From Azolla caroliniana (Eukaryota > Polypodiophyta): DNA of 64,000 nucleotides. Positions 10,717 to 21,660 of this stretch are shown here, in pieces. Where the stretch lies: contig JBHGNT010000013.1 of assembly GCA_043228905.1 (NCBI GenBank), forward strand, positions 1,612,001 to 1,676,000, read 5' to 3'. Both the position numbers and the translations under genes were made by a program. How positions within the stretch are numbered: the stretch's first letter is position 1; each line of letters starts with the position of its first letter. The notes beneath the pieces were generated by a model, which was not told the DNA's origin, did not search any database, and saw only the letters and a program-made list of their open reading frames with translations.

Positions 10717-11956
10717 TCCACCCCCACCAAATTCGTCAAGGTCATCGAGGTTTGGCTCCATGTCGTGTCGCTTTTTGAAGTTTTTGACCCGTTTGCTTGC
10801 TATTGGTACTGCCAGCTTAGTCCCATCGAGTTCAGCGAGGTGGTAGGTGGCATTATCGTTTGCACTCGTTACTACGTACGGCCTAAACCATCTCTTTGCG
10901 AATTTCCTCATCGAGCTATGTTGATTGTCGAGATTGCTATCATACATAATCACCCAATCTCCTTCTTCGATCTTCCGAGGGCGTAGTCGGTGTGTATTGT
11001 CGAACCGGGCTTTGTTACTGAGCCTAACTGCTTCTAACCTCTCCTTTGCCAACTCCAAGTCTTCGGGTCTTCTCTCAAGTTGCCTTATCCTTGTTGCTAG
11101 AAGCTCTTCTCGACTCATCTCGTTTTCCCATGGCATCGCTACCCATGACGCGATCGTGTCTTGAATGGGCATCACCGGCTTTTGTCCGTACATGAGTTCA
11201 GCTAGCATGAAACTTGTAACTGAGCTATGAGTTGTTCTGTCGGCCCACAAGGCATAAGGTAGTAATCGAGGCCAGTTCCCGACTCGCCCATCACAAGCTC
11301 TTACAATGACTTTTACGATAGGCCCGTATCTGTGTTCTATCTTTCCATTAATCTATGGGGTATAGGTGGTCATGAGAGAGAGCTTCACTCCAAGTCGTTC
11401 AAAGAGCTCTGTAGCTTCGTGAGTCTTCAACTCTCCTCTGTCGGCCACTATCTTTCCCACACATCTGTACCGGCAGATGACATCCTCGAGTAAGAATTTA
11501 CACACCCCCGCCGTCGTTTTGTTTGCTAAGGCTCACCCTTCTACTTGGTTGGTTAGTTCTTCTCTTGCTAGCACCAAATATTTCATTTGGCCCACTCCCA
11601 CTCCCATCGGCATCGAAACCAAATTCACCATCCATTTGAAGTGTATGGTGAGTGGGTAGGTCAGGTGCAACTCATCCCTATGGCGTATGTTTGAGTGTAC
11701 ATTCCCCACGAAATGGGTGACATTCTTGTACATTCCCGGCCACCAATACTTCTCCTTTAACTTCTCGAATGTTGCCCACATTCCTCTATGGTCCGCCCAA
11801 GGACTCTCGTGGAACTTAGACACCGATGTTGTCTGGTCCTCTTCCTTTATGACCACTCGTTGTGGCGTTCCCGTCCTTCTCTTTGGGTGCCTCTAGAGGA
11901 ATCCCCCTCATAGGAAGTACTTGTACGCTTTCTTTCGGACTCTTTGTGCTTCCTCC
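10717..11956 (-). pseudogene. G1 pol: integrase and 3' end
   Basis: Minus-strand fragments give the integrase of the main gypsy lineage. At 11533-11856 there is a zinc-binding region (SPWADHRGMWATF) followed by KWMVNLVSMP with the first catalytic Asp. At 10740-11250 the C-terminal part carries SSVTSFMLAELMYGQKP and a GPY/F-like module in which the G is replaced (RWFRPYVVTSANDNATYHL). Frames are broken between the pieces. The coding end runs into the polypurine tract and the LTR. Copia A separates this part from the RNase H/RT part at 17284. Confidence 0.88.
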
Positions 11957-12563
11957 TGTTGGGATTTCGGTCCCTTTCGGATGGGATGGTCGGATATCGG
12001 AGATGAATGCCGACAAGCCCGGTTTCGGTTTCGGATCCGGATGACGAAGACCCCGGCTTCGGTGCCGGATGACGAATGTACCCGGAGAGCGATCCGGATG
12101 CAGGGACATATCCGTGAATATGTTCGCTACGAGCCCCCTGAGGCTATAGTTGTAAATAGCCCAAAGTCATATAAGTATAAATATGACTTAGGGCAAACAG
12201 TTTTTCTGTTGCTCATTATTTTTCTGTTTTTCCACTCAAGAGGAGTGAAGAGGGAGCAGCCGTGAGAGAGAGAGAGAGATAGAGCGCGAGAGAGGAAGAG
12301 GTAGACGCCTCTGTGTATTTCCGCCGCCTGTGGCGAGGACAGCGAGCTCAAGGTCGTTGCCTTGGAGCTCGTCATTGTATATTTCTCTGTGCATAGTTTG
12401 GTTCGGAGTCTCGCACTCCCGTGGTTTTTCCCGTATAGGGTTTTCCACGTTAATCCCTGTGTATCGCGTCTTTCTCTGTATTTCCTATTTTCTGCTACAT
12501 TGATCCGCGATTAATCGGTTGTGGCCGAGTGGTGAAGGTGAATAGAAGCGTCAATTCTCAACA
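11957..12563 (+). repeat. 5' LTR of copia A
   Basis: 607 bp from TGTTGGGATTTCGG to TTCTCAACA. It contains a GA microsatellite near 12266-12280 and a conserved GGGTTTTCCACGTTAAT block near 12438-12454 that all copia LTRs here share. A TATA-like stretch (gtataaatatgac) at about 12174 suggests the U3 promoter. Confidence 0.95.
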
Positions 12564-12566
12564 AAC

Positions 12567-12578
12567 TGGTATCAGAGC
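12567..12578 (+). other. Primer-binding site of copia A (initiator Met tRNA)
   Basis: TGGTATCAGAGC, the classic plant copia primer site complementary to the initiator methionine tRNA 3' end, three bases after the 5' LTR. Confidence 0.95.
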
Positions 12579-12583
12579 GACTG

Positions 12584-15500
12584 TTGCAGAAAATGGAAGG
12601 CGGCGGCAGCGGGCAGCCGATGATGATGGTGCTGAATGCACAGAATTACGCCGACTGGAAGATCAAGATGGAGGATCTTCTGATTGTTCGGGACCTGTAC
12701 GAACCGATTGACAGGTCGGAAATACCGAAGGGGGTACTTGAGTCGGAGTGGAAGCTCCTGAACCGGAAAGCCGTAGCGACGATCCGACAATATGTCGACG
12801 TAAGCGTCCTGCAACATGTGGCGAACGACACCAACGCATACGAGATGTGGAAGAAGCTGTCTGGCCTCTATGAGAGGAAGAATGCGTTGAACCGGACCTC
12901 CCTGATGAGGAAGATAGTGAACCTCAAGTACCGGGACGGCGAGAGTATGGTAGAACACGTAAGCACGTTCATGGGATTCGTGAATCAGCTTGCGGCGATC
13001 AAGTTCCCGTTGGAGGATGCAATGCAAGCCATCATCCTGATGTGTACATTGCCGGACAGCTGGGAGAACTTGGTGGTGACTCTCAGCACCTCCTGCACCG
13101 AAGATAACTTGTCCCTACAAACGGTAAAGACAAGTATTCTGAATGAAGAAGCGCGTCGGAGAGATAAGGAACCGGCCTCCGACCCGAAGATGCTGTTTAC
13201 CGAATCGGATCGGGGAAGACAATGGAACCGGAGTCCGCAAAGACGGGAGAAGTCGGGGACCCGGTCGCAGTCAAGAGGAAGGCCCACATGCTTCCACTGT
13301 GGGAAGCCGGGGCACTTCCGAAAGAATTGTCGGCATTACCGAAAAGACAACGGAGCCGACGACACCGACTCGAAGAAGTCACCGGAGAGAAACGGTGCAT
13401 ACCGGGGAGCCACGGACCGGAGAGGTTCGGATCGGCGAGGGCAAGACCGGAAAGGAACAACGGCACTCGCGGCAAGTGAGGAAGAAATCATGCTCATCAC
13501 CGAAGAAGGTGAGCTAAACGTTGCCGGCGATGAGACGACCTGGGTGGTCGATTCCGGAGCATCGTTCCACCTGACCCCGGAGAGAAGATACTTCTCATCC
13601 TACACAGCCGGCGAGCATGGCTGTGTTCGGATGGGAAATGAAGGTACGTGCCGGATTGCCGGCATAGGAGACGTGTGGTTGACAACCCCGACCGGATGCA
13701 AAATGCTGCTGAAAGATGTCCGACACGTTCCGGAGGTCCGATTGAACCTGATTTCGGCCGGGAGGCTAGATGATGAAGGCTACACGGGTAGCATCCGGAA
13801 CGGTGTCATGAAGTTCAGCAAGGGGAGCTTGATAGTGGTTCGGGCCCGGAAGGTCAACACACTGTACCTGATGAATGCCCGGTTATGTCCGGAAGAGCTG
13901 AATGTGGCAGCCGACACTGCCGGTGAGCTGTGGCACAAAAGACTGTGCCACATGAGTGAGAAGGGGATGAAGAGGCTTGCAGAAGACAACCTCATCCCAG
14001 TGAAGCACGTGCACCTGGAGAAGTGCACCGATTGCCTGGCCGGTAAGCAGAACCGAACCTCCTTCCACTCAAGGCCACCGACGAGACGTAGCGCACCATT
14101 GGAGTTGGTGCACACTGACGTGTGTCAGGTAGAGACGAAGTCACATGGCGGAGCCCAGTACTTCGTAACATTCATCGATGATCATAGCCGAAAACTGTGG
14201 ACGGCACCGATGAAGACAAAGGACCAAGTGTTGTCCGTCTTCAAAGAACTCCATGCGAGAGTGGAAAGAGAATCCGGCAAGAAGCTGAAAGCGATACGAG
14301 CGGATAACGGAGGGGAATACCGAGGGCAGTTCCAGGAGTACTGTCGCTCGAAGGGAATCCGACTCGAGTTTACTGTGCCGAAGACGCCGGAACTGAACGG
14401 GCTGGCCGAGAGGATGAACCGGACCATAATGGAGCGGGTCCGGAGTATGCTGGCGCATGCGAAATTACCCAAGGGGTTTTGGGCTGAGGCAATGTCGACG
14501 GCGACATACGTGATAAACAGATCACCCTCAGTACCTTTGGACGGAGACACGCCGCAGAAAGTGTGGACTGGTAAGGAAGTGTCCTACCGGCATCTGAAGG
14601 TGTTCGGGTGTCTCGCATACATGCATGTGGCAAAGGACCGGAGAGGAAAGCTAGATCCGAAGACCCGGCCATGCATATTCCTCGGTTACGGCGACGACGA
14701 GTTCGGCTACCGAGTATGGGACCCGGTCGACAAGAAGATATTCCGGAGTCGTGATATCATCTTCATGGAGAACAAGACGCTCGCCGACTGGGAGTCGGAG
14801 AAGAAGATGAAGAGCTCCAAGTCGACCGGTGAGGATCAACTCTACGAGGAGCAGTCCCGACCGGCAAGGGACCGGTTAGCACTCGAGGATCCGGCCGAAG
14901 ACAGTGAAGACACAGAACCGGCCGAAGAAGATGAAAATGATACCGGAACCGGCCCCGATCCCGAAATGGTCTCGTATGAAGAAGAATCGGAAGAACCGGT
15001 TACCGAAGCTCCGGAACGGAGATATCCTCTAAGAGAGAGAAGGGCCCCCCGGAGATTTCCGGAACCAGAGCACGTGCTGCTAACCGACGAGGGGGAGCCG
15101 GAGAGCTTTGAAGAAGCGAAGCATGACACCCAGAGCCGCAGGTGGTTGAGTGCCATGCAGGACGAGATGGATTCCCTGCATGAGAACCACACATATGAAC
15201 TTGTGGAGTTGCCGAAGGGAAAGCGGGCACTTCGAAACAAGTGGGTGTTCAAGCTGAAACCGGGAGATGCCGGAAACCCCCCGAGATACAAAGCCAGGAT
15301 CGTGGTGAAGGGGTTTCAGCAAAAGAAGGGCGTCGACTTCGACGAGATATTTGCCCCGGTAGTGAAGATGACCTCCATCCGGACGGTGCTGAGCATAGCG
15401 GCAAGCATGGACCTCGAGGTAGAACAGATGGACGTGAAGACGGCATTCCTTCACGGCGACCTCGATGAAGAGATCTACATGCAGCAACCGGAAGGATTCG

Positions 15501-16666
15501 AGAAGGAAGGGAAGGAGCACCTGGTATGCCGGTTGAAGAAGAGCCTTTACGGACTGAAGCAGGCTCCCCGGCAATGGTACCGGAAGTTCGACTCCTTCAT
15601 GACCGACGAAGGGTACCTCAAAACGCAGTCCGACCACTGCGTGTTTGTGAAGAAGTTTGAAGGAGGAGACTTCCTAATACTCCTCCTGTACGTGGACGAC
15701 ATGTTGATCGTCGGACGGGACCAGGTCAAGATACGGATGCTGAAGAAGGCTCTTCACCGAACCTTCTCAATGAAGGACCTGGGTCCGGCGAGGCAAATAC
15801 TAGGGATGCACATCATCCGGGACCGGAAGAAGAAGCAGTTGTGGCTGTCACAGGAGAAGTACGTGACAAAGGTGCTTCAACGGTTCAACATGTCGGAAGC
15901 AAGACCGGTCGGATCGACCCTCCCGGCAAACTGCAAGCTGACCAGCAAGCAAAGTCCCAAGACAAAGGCTGAAAAGGAGGATATGATGAAAGTGCCGTAT
16001 GCCTCAGCAGTCGGGAGCTTGATGTACGCCATGGTGTGTACGAGACCGGACATCGGATATGCAGTCGGAGTGGTGAGCCGGTACATGAGCAATCCCGGCA
16101 AAGAGCATTGGAACGCGGCCAAGTGGATACTCCGATACCTGAAGGGCACGGCAAACGTGTGCCTCCGATTCAGCTCCGGTAAGCCCGAACTCGACGGCTT
16201 CACCGATTCGGATATGTCGGCTGATGCAGATACCAGCCGGTCCACATCAGGGTATGTGATGACGTATGCAGGGGGAGCTGTTTCGTGGCAGTCGAGGCTG
16301 CAGAAGACGGTTGCGTTGTCAACCACGGAGGCGGAGTACATGGCGGCTGTTGAAGCCGGCAAGGAAATAATATGGATGAAGGACTTCATTAGAGAGCTCG
16401 GTATCCGGCAAGAGGAGTACCGACTCTACTGCGACAGTCAGAGTGCCATCCACCTTGCGAAGAACGCAGCCTATCACTCCCGGACGAAGCACATCCAGCG
16501 AAGATATCACTGGATCCGGGAAAGGATAGAAGACAAGGAGTTCGTGCTGACGAAGATCCACACCGACGAGAACGGGTCGGATATGCTGACCAAGGTGCTC
16601 ACACCCGACAAGCTGGAAGCATGCCGGAAGAGGATCGGATTGGAAAGACATCCCATGCCGAAGTGA
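12584..16666 (+). CDS. Copia A gag-pol polyprotein (1360 aa)
   Basis: This single ORF encodes all proteins of a Ty1/copia retrotransposon in copia order. Gag fills about residues 1-235 and ends in a CCHC knuckle (CFHCGKPGHFRKNC, from residue 236). The aspartic protease has WVVDSGASFHL with the catalytic Asp near 323. The GAG-pre-integrase zinc region (LWHKRLCHM and CTDCLAGKQ) lies near 449-480. The integrase core has HTDVC (Asp near 512), IRADNGGEY and LNGLAERMN. Reverse transcriptase has YVDDMLIVG near 1036. RNase H at the C-terminus has LSTTEAEYMAA and CDSQSAIHLAKNAA. Every catalytic motif is present and no stop interrupts. The ATG chosen lies just after the primer site. It is nearly identical to copia B. 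Confidence 0.97.
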   Translation: MQKMEGGGSGQPMMMVLNAQNYADWKIKMEDLLIVRDLYEPIDRSEIPKGVLESEWKLLNRKAVATIRQYVDVSVLQHVANDTNAYEMWKKLSGLYERKNALNRTSLMRKIVNLKYRDGESMVEHVSTFMGFVNQLAAIKFPLEDAMQAIILMCTLPDSWENLVVTLSTSCTEDNLSLQTVKTSILNEEARRRDKEPASDPKMLFTESDRGRQWNRSPQRREKSGTRSQSRGRPTCFHCGKPGHFRKNCRHYRKDNGADDTDSKKSPERNGAYRGATDRRGSDRRGQDRKGTTALAASEEEIMLITEEGELNVAGDETTWVVDSGASFHLTPERRYFSSYTAGEHGCVRMGNEGTCRIAGIGDVWLTTPTGCKMLLKDVRHVPEVRLNLISAGRLDDEGYTGSIRNGVMKFSKGSLIVVRARKVNTLYLMNARLCPEELNVAADTAGELWHKRLCHMSEKGMKRLAEDNLIPVKHVHLEKCTDCLAGKQNRTSFHSRPPTRRSAPLELVHTDVCQVETKSHGGAQYFVTFIDDHSRKLWTAPMKTKDQVLSVFKELHARVERESGKKLKAIRADNGGEYRGQFQEYCRSKGIRLEFTVPKTPELNGLAERMNRTIMERVRSMLAHAKLPKGFWAEAMSTATYVINRSPSVPLDGDTPQKVWTGKEVSYRHLKVFGCLAYMHVAKDRRGKLDPKTRPCIFLGYGDDEFGYRVWDPVDKKIFRSRDIIFMENKTLADWESEKKMKSSKSTGEDQLYEEQSRPARDRLALEDPAEDSEDTEPAEEDENDTGTGPDPEMVSYEEESEEPVTEAPERRYPLRERRAPRRFPEPEHVLLTDEGEPESFEEAKHDTQSRRWLSAMQDEMDSLHENHTYELVELPKGKRALRNKWVFKLKPGDAGNPPRYKARIVVKGFQQKKGVDFDEIFAPVVKMTSIRTVLSIAASMDLEVEQMDVKTAFLHGDLDEEIYMQQPEGFEKEGKEHLVCRLKKSLYGLKQAPRQWYRKFDSFMTDEGYLKTQSDHCVFVKKFEGGDFLILLLYVDDMLIVGRDQVKIRMLKKALHRTFSMKDLGPARQILGMHIIRDRKKKQLWLSQEKYVTKVLQRFNMSEARPVGSTLPANCKLTSKQSPKTKAEKEDMMKVPYASAVGSLMYAMVCTRPDIGYAVGVVSRYMSNPGKEHWNAAKWILRYLKGTANVCLRFSSGKPELDGFTDSDMSADADTSRSTSGYVMTYAGGAVSWQSRLQKTVALSTTEAEYMAAVEAGKEIIWMKDFIRELGIRQEEYRLYCDSQSAIHLAKNAAYHSRTKHIQRRYHWIRERIEDKEFVLTKIHTDENGSDMLTKVLTPDKLEACRKRIGLERHPMPK

Positions 16667-16674
16667 AGGGGGAG
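16666..16674 (+). other. Polypurine tract of copia A
   Basis: AAGGGGGAG overlaps the last base of the stop codon and lies directly before the 3' LTR; it would prime plus-strand synthesis. Confidence 0.85.
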
Positions 16675-16676
16675 TT

Positions 16677-17283
16677 TGTTGGGATTTCGGTCCCTTTCGG
16701 ATGGGATGGTCGGATATCGGAGATGAATGCCGACAAGCCCGGTTTCGGTTTCGGATCCGGATGACGAAGACCCCGGCTTCGGTGCCGGATGACGAATGTA
16801 CCCGGAGAGCGATCCGGATGCAGGGACATATCCGTGAATATGTTCGCTACGAGCCCCCTGAGGCTATAGTTGTAAATAGCCCAAAGTCATATAAGTATAA
16901 ATATGACTTAGGGCAAACAGTTTTTCTGTTGCTCATTATTTTTCTGTTTTTCCACTCAAGAGGAGTGAAGAGGGAGCAGCCGTGAGAGAGAGAGAGAGAT
17001 AGAGCGCGAGAGAGGAAGAGGTAGACGCCTCTGTGTATTTCCGCCGCCTGTGGCGAGGACAGCGAGCTCAAGGTCGTTGCCTTGGAGCTCGTCATTGTAT
17101 ATTTCTCTGTGCATAGTTTGGTTCGGAGTCTCGCACTCCCGTGGTTTTTCCCGTATAGGGTTTTCCACGTTAATCCCTGTGTATCGCGTCTTTCTCTGTA
17201 TTTCCTATTTTCTGCTACATTGATCCGCGATTAATCGGTTGTGGCCGAGTGGTGAAGGTGAATAGAAGCGTCAATTCTCAACA
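16677..17283 (+). repeat. 3' LTR of copia A
   Basis: 607 bp. Reading base by base against 11957-12563 I found no difference. CCTCC follows at 17284-17288. Confidence 0.95.
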
Positions 17284-18814
17284 CCTCCTTCGGCCATGAA
17301 CTATCCACCGTCATTGAGCTTAAGAACTTGCCAATGTGTAGCCATGCCCCTTCGTATTCACTTTCATTGAAGGCATGGAGTACTCATACATCTCCATCAT
17401 CTATAGACGCTTGGGCCGTCTTAAAAAAGTCAAGAGTGACATCCTCATCTTCAGACACCATGTCGCTTTCGCACTCGAATCTTGCTCTCGATAGCATATC
17501 TGCCATGGCATTGTTCTTCCCTGAAATGTGGTGAATCTCCGGGTTCATTGATTTTATGTAATCAATCCATCTTAGCATAGCTAGGTCAGGTGTTGCACAT
17601 CCTGAAACCATCCCTAGGATTGGAAGGCAATCTGTCTCTATTACCACCTCTGACCCGATTAGGTAATCTTTATCTGCCTTCACTGCGGACACAATAGCCT
17701 AAAGCTCATGTTTTACTTGGACGTATCCTTGTTGCCGCTCGCTTAAGACCTTGGCTCTGAACCGGATGGCGTAGCGTGTACCATCCTCTCCTTCTTGGTT
17801 GATGACCTATCCGATCCCTGTTGGATTCGTATCTACCATCACGTAGATGGGCACCCCTTCCTTGTATACGACTTTTCGTAAAGCTAGTGCTACTACCAAC
17901 ATTCCTTTGAGCATCTTCATTGCCTCTGTGTGCTCTTCCTCCCACTTGAACTTCCTCCCCTTCTTGAGTAGCCCATACAAGGGCTTGGATAGGTGAGTGT
18001 AGTGTGGGATCCAGATGTGGTAGAATGCACAGGCACCAAGAAATCGCCTCACCTCTGTTTGCGATTTACATTCTTCCCTCATGTCTGTGATGGTGTCCAC
18101 CTTTGTCGGGGATGGCTTTTGTCCGTACACCCCACACAAGTGTCCCACCACAACAATCTCCATTTGGCCGAAGGCCGATTTCTCACCCGAGAAGGTCAAG
18201 TGTGCATCTTCGAGTCTTTGTAGAACCTTCTCGCAATTGGAGATGTGATATGGCACAAAACGTCTACACCCGCACCCATCCTCGTCCAAGGTTTCATCTT
18301 TCTCTGCTTTAGAGCACCCTTTTATGGGGATGCCCTCGAGGAATGGCATGGTGATGTCGGGGATGCAATCTCTCAATACCTTGTTCATTGCATTTGCCAT
18401 GTGGGCTATAGAGTTAGTGCCTCCTTGTGGCAAGGTACACATTCGCACTAGGCCGATAGGGGTCCGCATCGTTGTGATGTCCCTACTCTCCACAACTAGT
18501 TGGAATTGATCATACCCCGAGTATAGATCACCGATCGAATAAATAGACCTTCCAGCGAAGGCCTCGGCGAATTCGTCAACACTCGGCCCGGCCCCTGCAT
18601 TTCGAATTGTCACTTGATTAACAGGTTGTAGGTCCTGGATGAAGTGTAAGGTGCCGTTCTTCTTTGGCACAGTGAACCACCGATTCGAGTATGGGGCGCT
18701 TGATGGCTTGAGGATACCCATCTTGATCTTTTCCTTGAGTATCTCAATCAACTTCGGGATGTGAGCTCTTGGAATCGGGATTGGTTTGATGTTCCATGAT
18801 ACATGCAGCACCAT
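17284..18814 (-). pseudogene. G1 pol: reverse transcriptase and RNase H
   Basis: Minus-strand fragments give the RT (SSAPYSNRWFTVPKKNGTLHF, about 18640-18720; VGDLYSGYDQFQL-type segment near 18510) and RNase H (VDTNPTGIG near 17810-17840, YLIGSEVVIETDCLPILGMV near 17610-17670). The RT active-site motif, FLDD in relatives, reads FLEG here (about 18330-18345), so both catalytic aspartates are lost. Frameshifts break it further. Element S separates this from the upstream part of pol. Confidence 0.9.
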
Positions 18815-19577
18815 TGTCGCATTGTTACGCGCATGCGTGGAGGAGGCGGGACCACGGAGGTCTTGGACTAGGGAGTGATGGAGCGTAGGAGGTCGTGCTT
18901 CACCGTTTCTGGGGCATCCCAGAAACACACCGGAAGCAACCGAAGGGAGAGAGAGAGAGAGAGCGTGCTTAACACCAACTCACGCACACACCCGCACACA
19001 CACGCACACACAGCCCAACCCGGCTCACGCCTTATGTACAGAAAACGCAGGAAAAGGGGAAGCACCCGACACCAACAAAGACGCGAATATACGTAGACAG
19101 ACGCAAATGTATATATATATAAAGAAGAATACATTCCCGGCTTCGAGCCGGACTGAGGTAGGTTACAGTAGTCGTTTGCTGCCAAGCCGCCGTCGGGGAG
19201 CTCTCAGCTCGTCGCGCCGAGCGGGGTCTTGCACAGGAGGCCGAACCAAAGCAAACCCTAAGCAAACACGAAGGGGGAGAAGAAGGAGAAGAAGAAACCT
19301 AACTCTAAACCTAACGGTATACCCTCTAATGCAAAATGGGCAACCCTTTCACAAAGGGTGCTCCCTTCCTTTTATAGAACAAGGAGAGGGATGCGTTACA
19401 ATGTGGGACAAATCTCGACTTACATGGGATCGTCTGTCCCGACTTGACTACTCTTCGGCGCCATAAAGGCGCCCTCGATATTCACACTAAATGTACACGG
19501 GTGCGTACACACGCTGCACCCCGCCGATGTAGCCAATGTTTCCCGATTTCCGCCTCTGGCCGAAATTCTTCACGACA
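18815..19577 (-). repeat. 3' LTR of S
   Basis: 763 bp, TGTCGCATT to CTTCACGACA. It has a CpG-flanked conserved block at 18845-18874, a GA/CA microsatellite at 18948-19015 and TATA-type ctataaaag (minus strand) near 19368. It differs from the 5' copy at roughly 2-3 percent of positions, mostly transitions. Confidence 0.92.
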
Positions 19578-19984
19578 TCCGCCCCCACCTAACTGCACGT
19601 CCACCGGTACGTGCCAAATCTGGTTGAAGGGTGAGAGATTTCGGCCGGCGAGAAACCGGTCTTCCGTGATCCGCATCCCGGCTCGCTGCCGGTTTGATCC
19701 GTCGGCTTCGATTCTTCCTTCGCGCTTACCTCCCCGTAGGCTCGTTCGACCCGTCGATGGGTCCTCTGCCGCGATCTCCGTAGTACGCGTACTTCCGTTG
19801 GCCCTTGTTCGGCCGTATGAATGCCTTGCTTCCCGCCATATGCCCGATATCCTCCGCTTGAGGCATGCCCATAGCGGTCCGCTCGGCCCTTCCCGTCTTC
19901 GTGCTGCCGCGACAGGTCCCGAGTCTTCCTTTTTCCGTCGTCCCCTCGCCCCCACCAGCTTGTCATCCCGGCTTGCCGTGTCAG

Positions 19985-21660
19985 TCTTCGTTACTTCGAC
20001 AGAGCTACCGAGATCTTCGAAGCGAGCGTGGAGGATCCTCCTCCGGACTCTCTTGCCATCCCCTGACTCCGACCCCGTGCAGTCCGCTAGGCACTTGTCA
20101 CCTCGTTCCTGGAACCTCTCTTGTGCCGTCTTTCACTTCCTTCGTTCGGTACCGCCCGTGCCGAACGCCGTCCCGTAGTCACGCTTTGATCCGGCCCGCG
20201 ATGGCCACTTGCGAGACTCTTGTTCTGTCCCAGGTGTGTCTTTTCGGCCTGACACACCTCCCCGTGTTTGCCCTTACCGGCTCCTTCCAAAACCTCGTGT
20301 CGTCGGGTCCCGTTCCCGGCCGCCACCAACCTTCTCTCTCGGTCTCACGTTGCCACGCTGGCCGAACTGCCGGAGTCTCCGGATCGGTGTGAGGGTCCCA
20401 TAGGACCGGACTCCGTTTCTATGCTTGCCGTAAATCGGGTGACCTTTGTTTGAGTCCCTCCCGGACTCTCCTCGTTTCTTCCGCGTAGTCGGGTCCCGTT
20501 TCCCGCCGCCACCTTCCTTCTCCCTCGGTCTTACGTTGCCACGTTGGCCGAACAGCCGGGGTCTCCGGAACCGGTGTGGGGATCCCGTAGGACCGGACTT
20601 CCTTACGCCCACTGACCTTGCCGGAAGGTTCGATTTGGTTCGTGGCCACCTTGCCGGCCTGATGCCTCCATGCCGTAGCCCTTGCCTTCGTCACCTCGCC
20701 GCCACCGTCAGTATCTTGGTCTTACGTCGACCGCGTTGCCGACTGCCGAAGTCTCTAGAACCTGTGTGAAGGATCCTCCGTAGACCGCCGATTTGTAGCC
20801 CTTGCCTTAGTCACCTCGCCGCCACCGTCAGTATCTTGGTCTTACGTCGACCGCGTTGTCGACTACCGAAGTCTCTAGAACCGGTGTGAAGGATCCTCCG
20901 TAAACCGCCCGATTTGTCTTCCTGACCCTGTCCCGGGTCGTCCTTTTCCGCATGCCGAGAGGGCGGTTTACTCCGCACCCTCTCCCGTGGTACCGACGTA
21001 CCGTGTCCTCGGCCTTTTCGTAGGCCTGCTCTCTTCCTCCCTCCCGGAATGGTCATCCCGGAGTCCGCTCCGCTCGGTTCTCGTCCGGGTCCGTTCGTCC
21101 TTCTCCGGATTGCCGAGTCCCGTTCTCCTGTCGCCACCGATCTCTCTTATAGGACTCACGCCGGCACTCAGGCTGGCAGCCGGATCGGTGTAAGGAACTT
21201 CATAGGACCGGCTTTCATTCTCCTTCCAACTCTCGACCTTCGCCCGGTCGGTCTGTCTCCCCATGTAAAAGAGGGCGGCTCGTCCCGCACCCTCTTCCGT
21301 TTCGACACTTTCATGCCGAATCCGGCGCCGATCGAACAATCCACGACTGGATCACGCTCCACCCTTATCGGAATGCTGATTTTCCCGTGCCGCGTCCGTC
21401 CTCGGCTTCCTCACTGGCCGTTTCCCATCCGTCTTCGCTGGCATCGTGCCAGGACTCCTCGGTACCGCCATCCATCTCCTCGGTCTTACATGGGCATACG
21501 GGCCTGAATGCCGAGTCCTCCGGAATCGGGTCCGTGGGCTTTCGTCCGCTCCTTCCCCGCATCGTCTCGCTGGTGATTCTTGGCCTTTCACCGCCGCCTT
21601 CCTCCGCTTGGGACTCACGTGGGCACTTGGGCCCAACGGCCATCGTCTCGGGAGCAAGTG
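19985..21660 (-). repeat. Tandem-repeat domain of S
   Basis: Degenerate units of about 100-200 bp repeat the block that in one minus frame reads like VPETPAVRPTWQRKTEGEG. Clear copies centre near 20340-20410, 20527-20600, 20720-20780, 20834-20900, 21140-21210 and 21480-21540. One unit is freshly duplicated: 20675-20794 and 20795-20914 form a 120-bp direct repeat with few changes. The frame shifts between units, so no long intact protein survives. The region is GC-rich, which also creates long antisense ORFs on the plus strand. Confidence 0.75.

Larger units (their letters stand above)
11957..17283 (+). mobile_element. Copia A, complete Ty1/copia element
   Basis: A 5327-bp element with two 607-bp LTRs in which I see no difference, an initiator-Met primer site, one uninterrupted gag-pol ORF, a polypurine tract and an exact 5-bp target duplication CCTCC (11952-11956 and 17284-17288). 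All parts needed for transposition are present, so a recent insertion is likely. It sits in the integrase region of G1, in the opposite orientation. Confidence 0.97.
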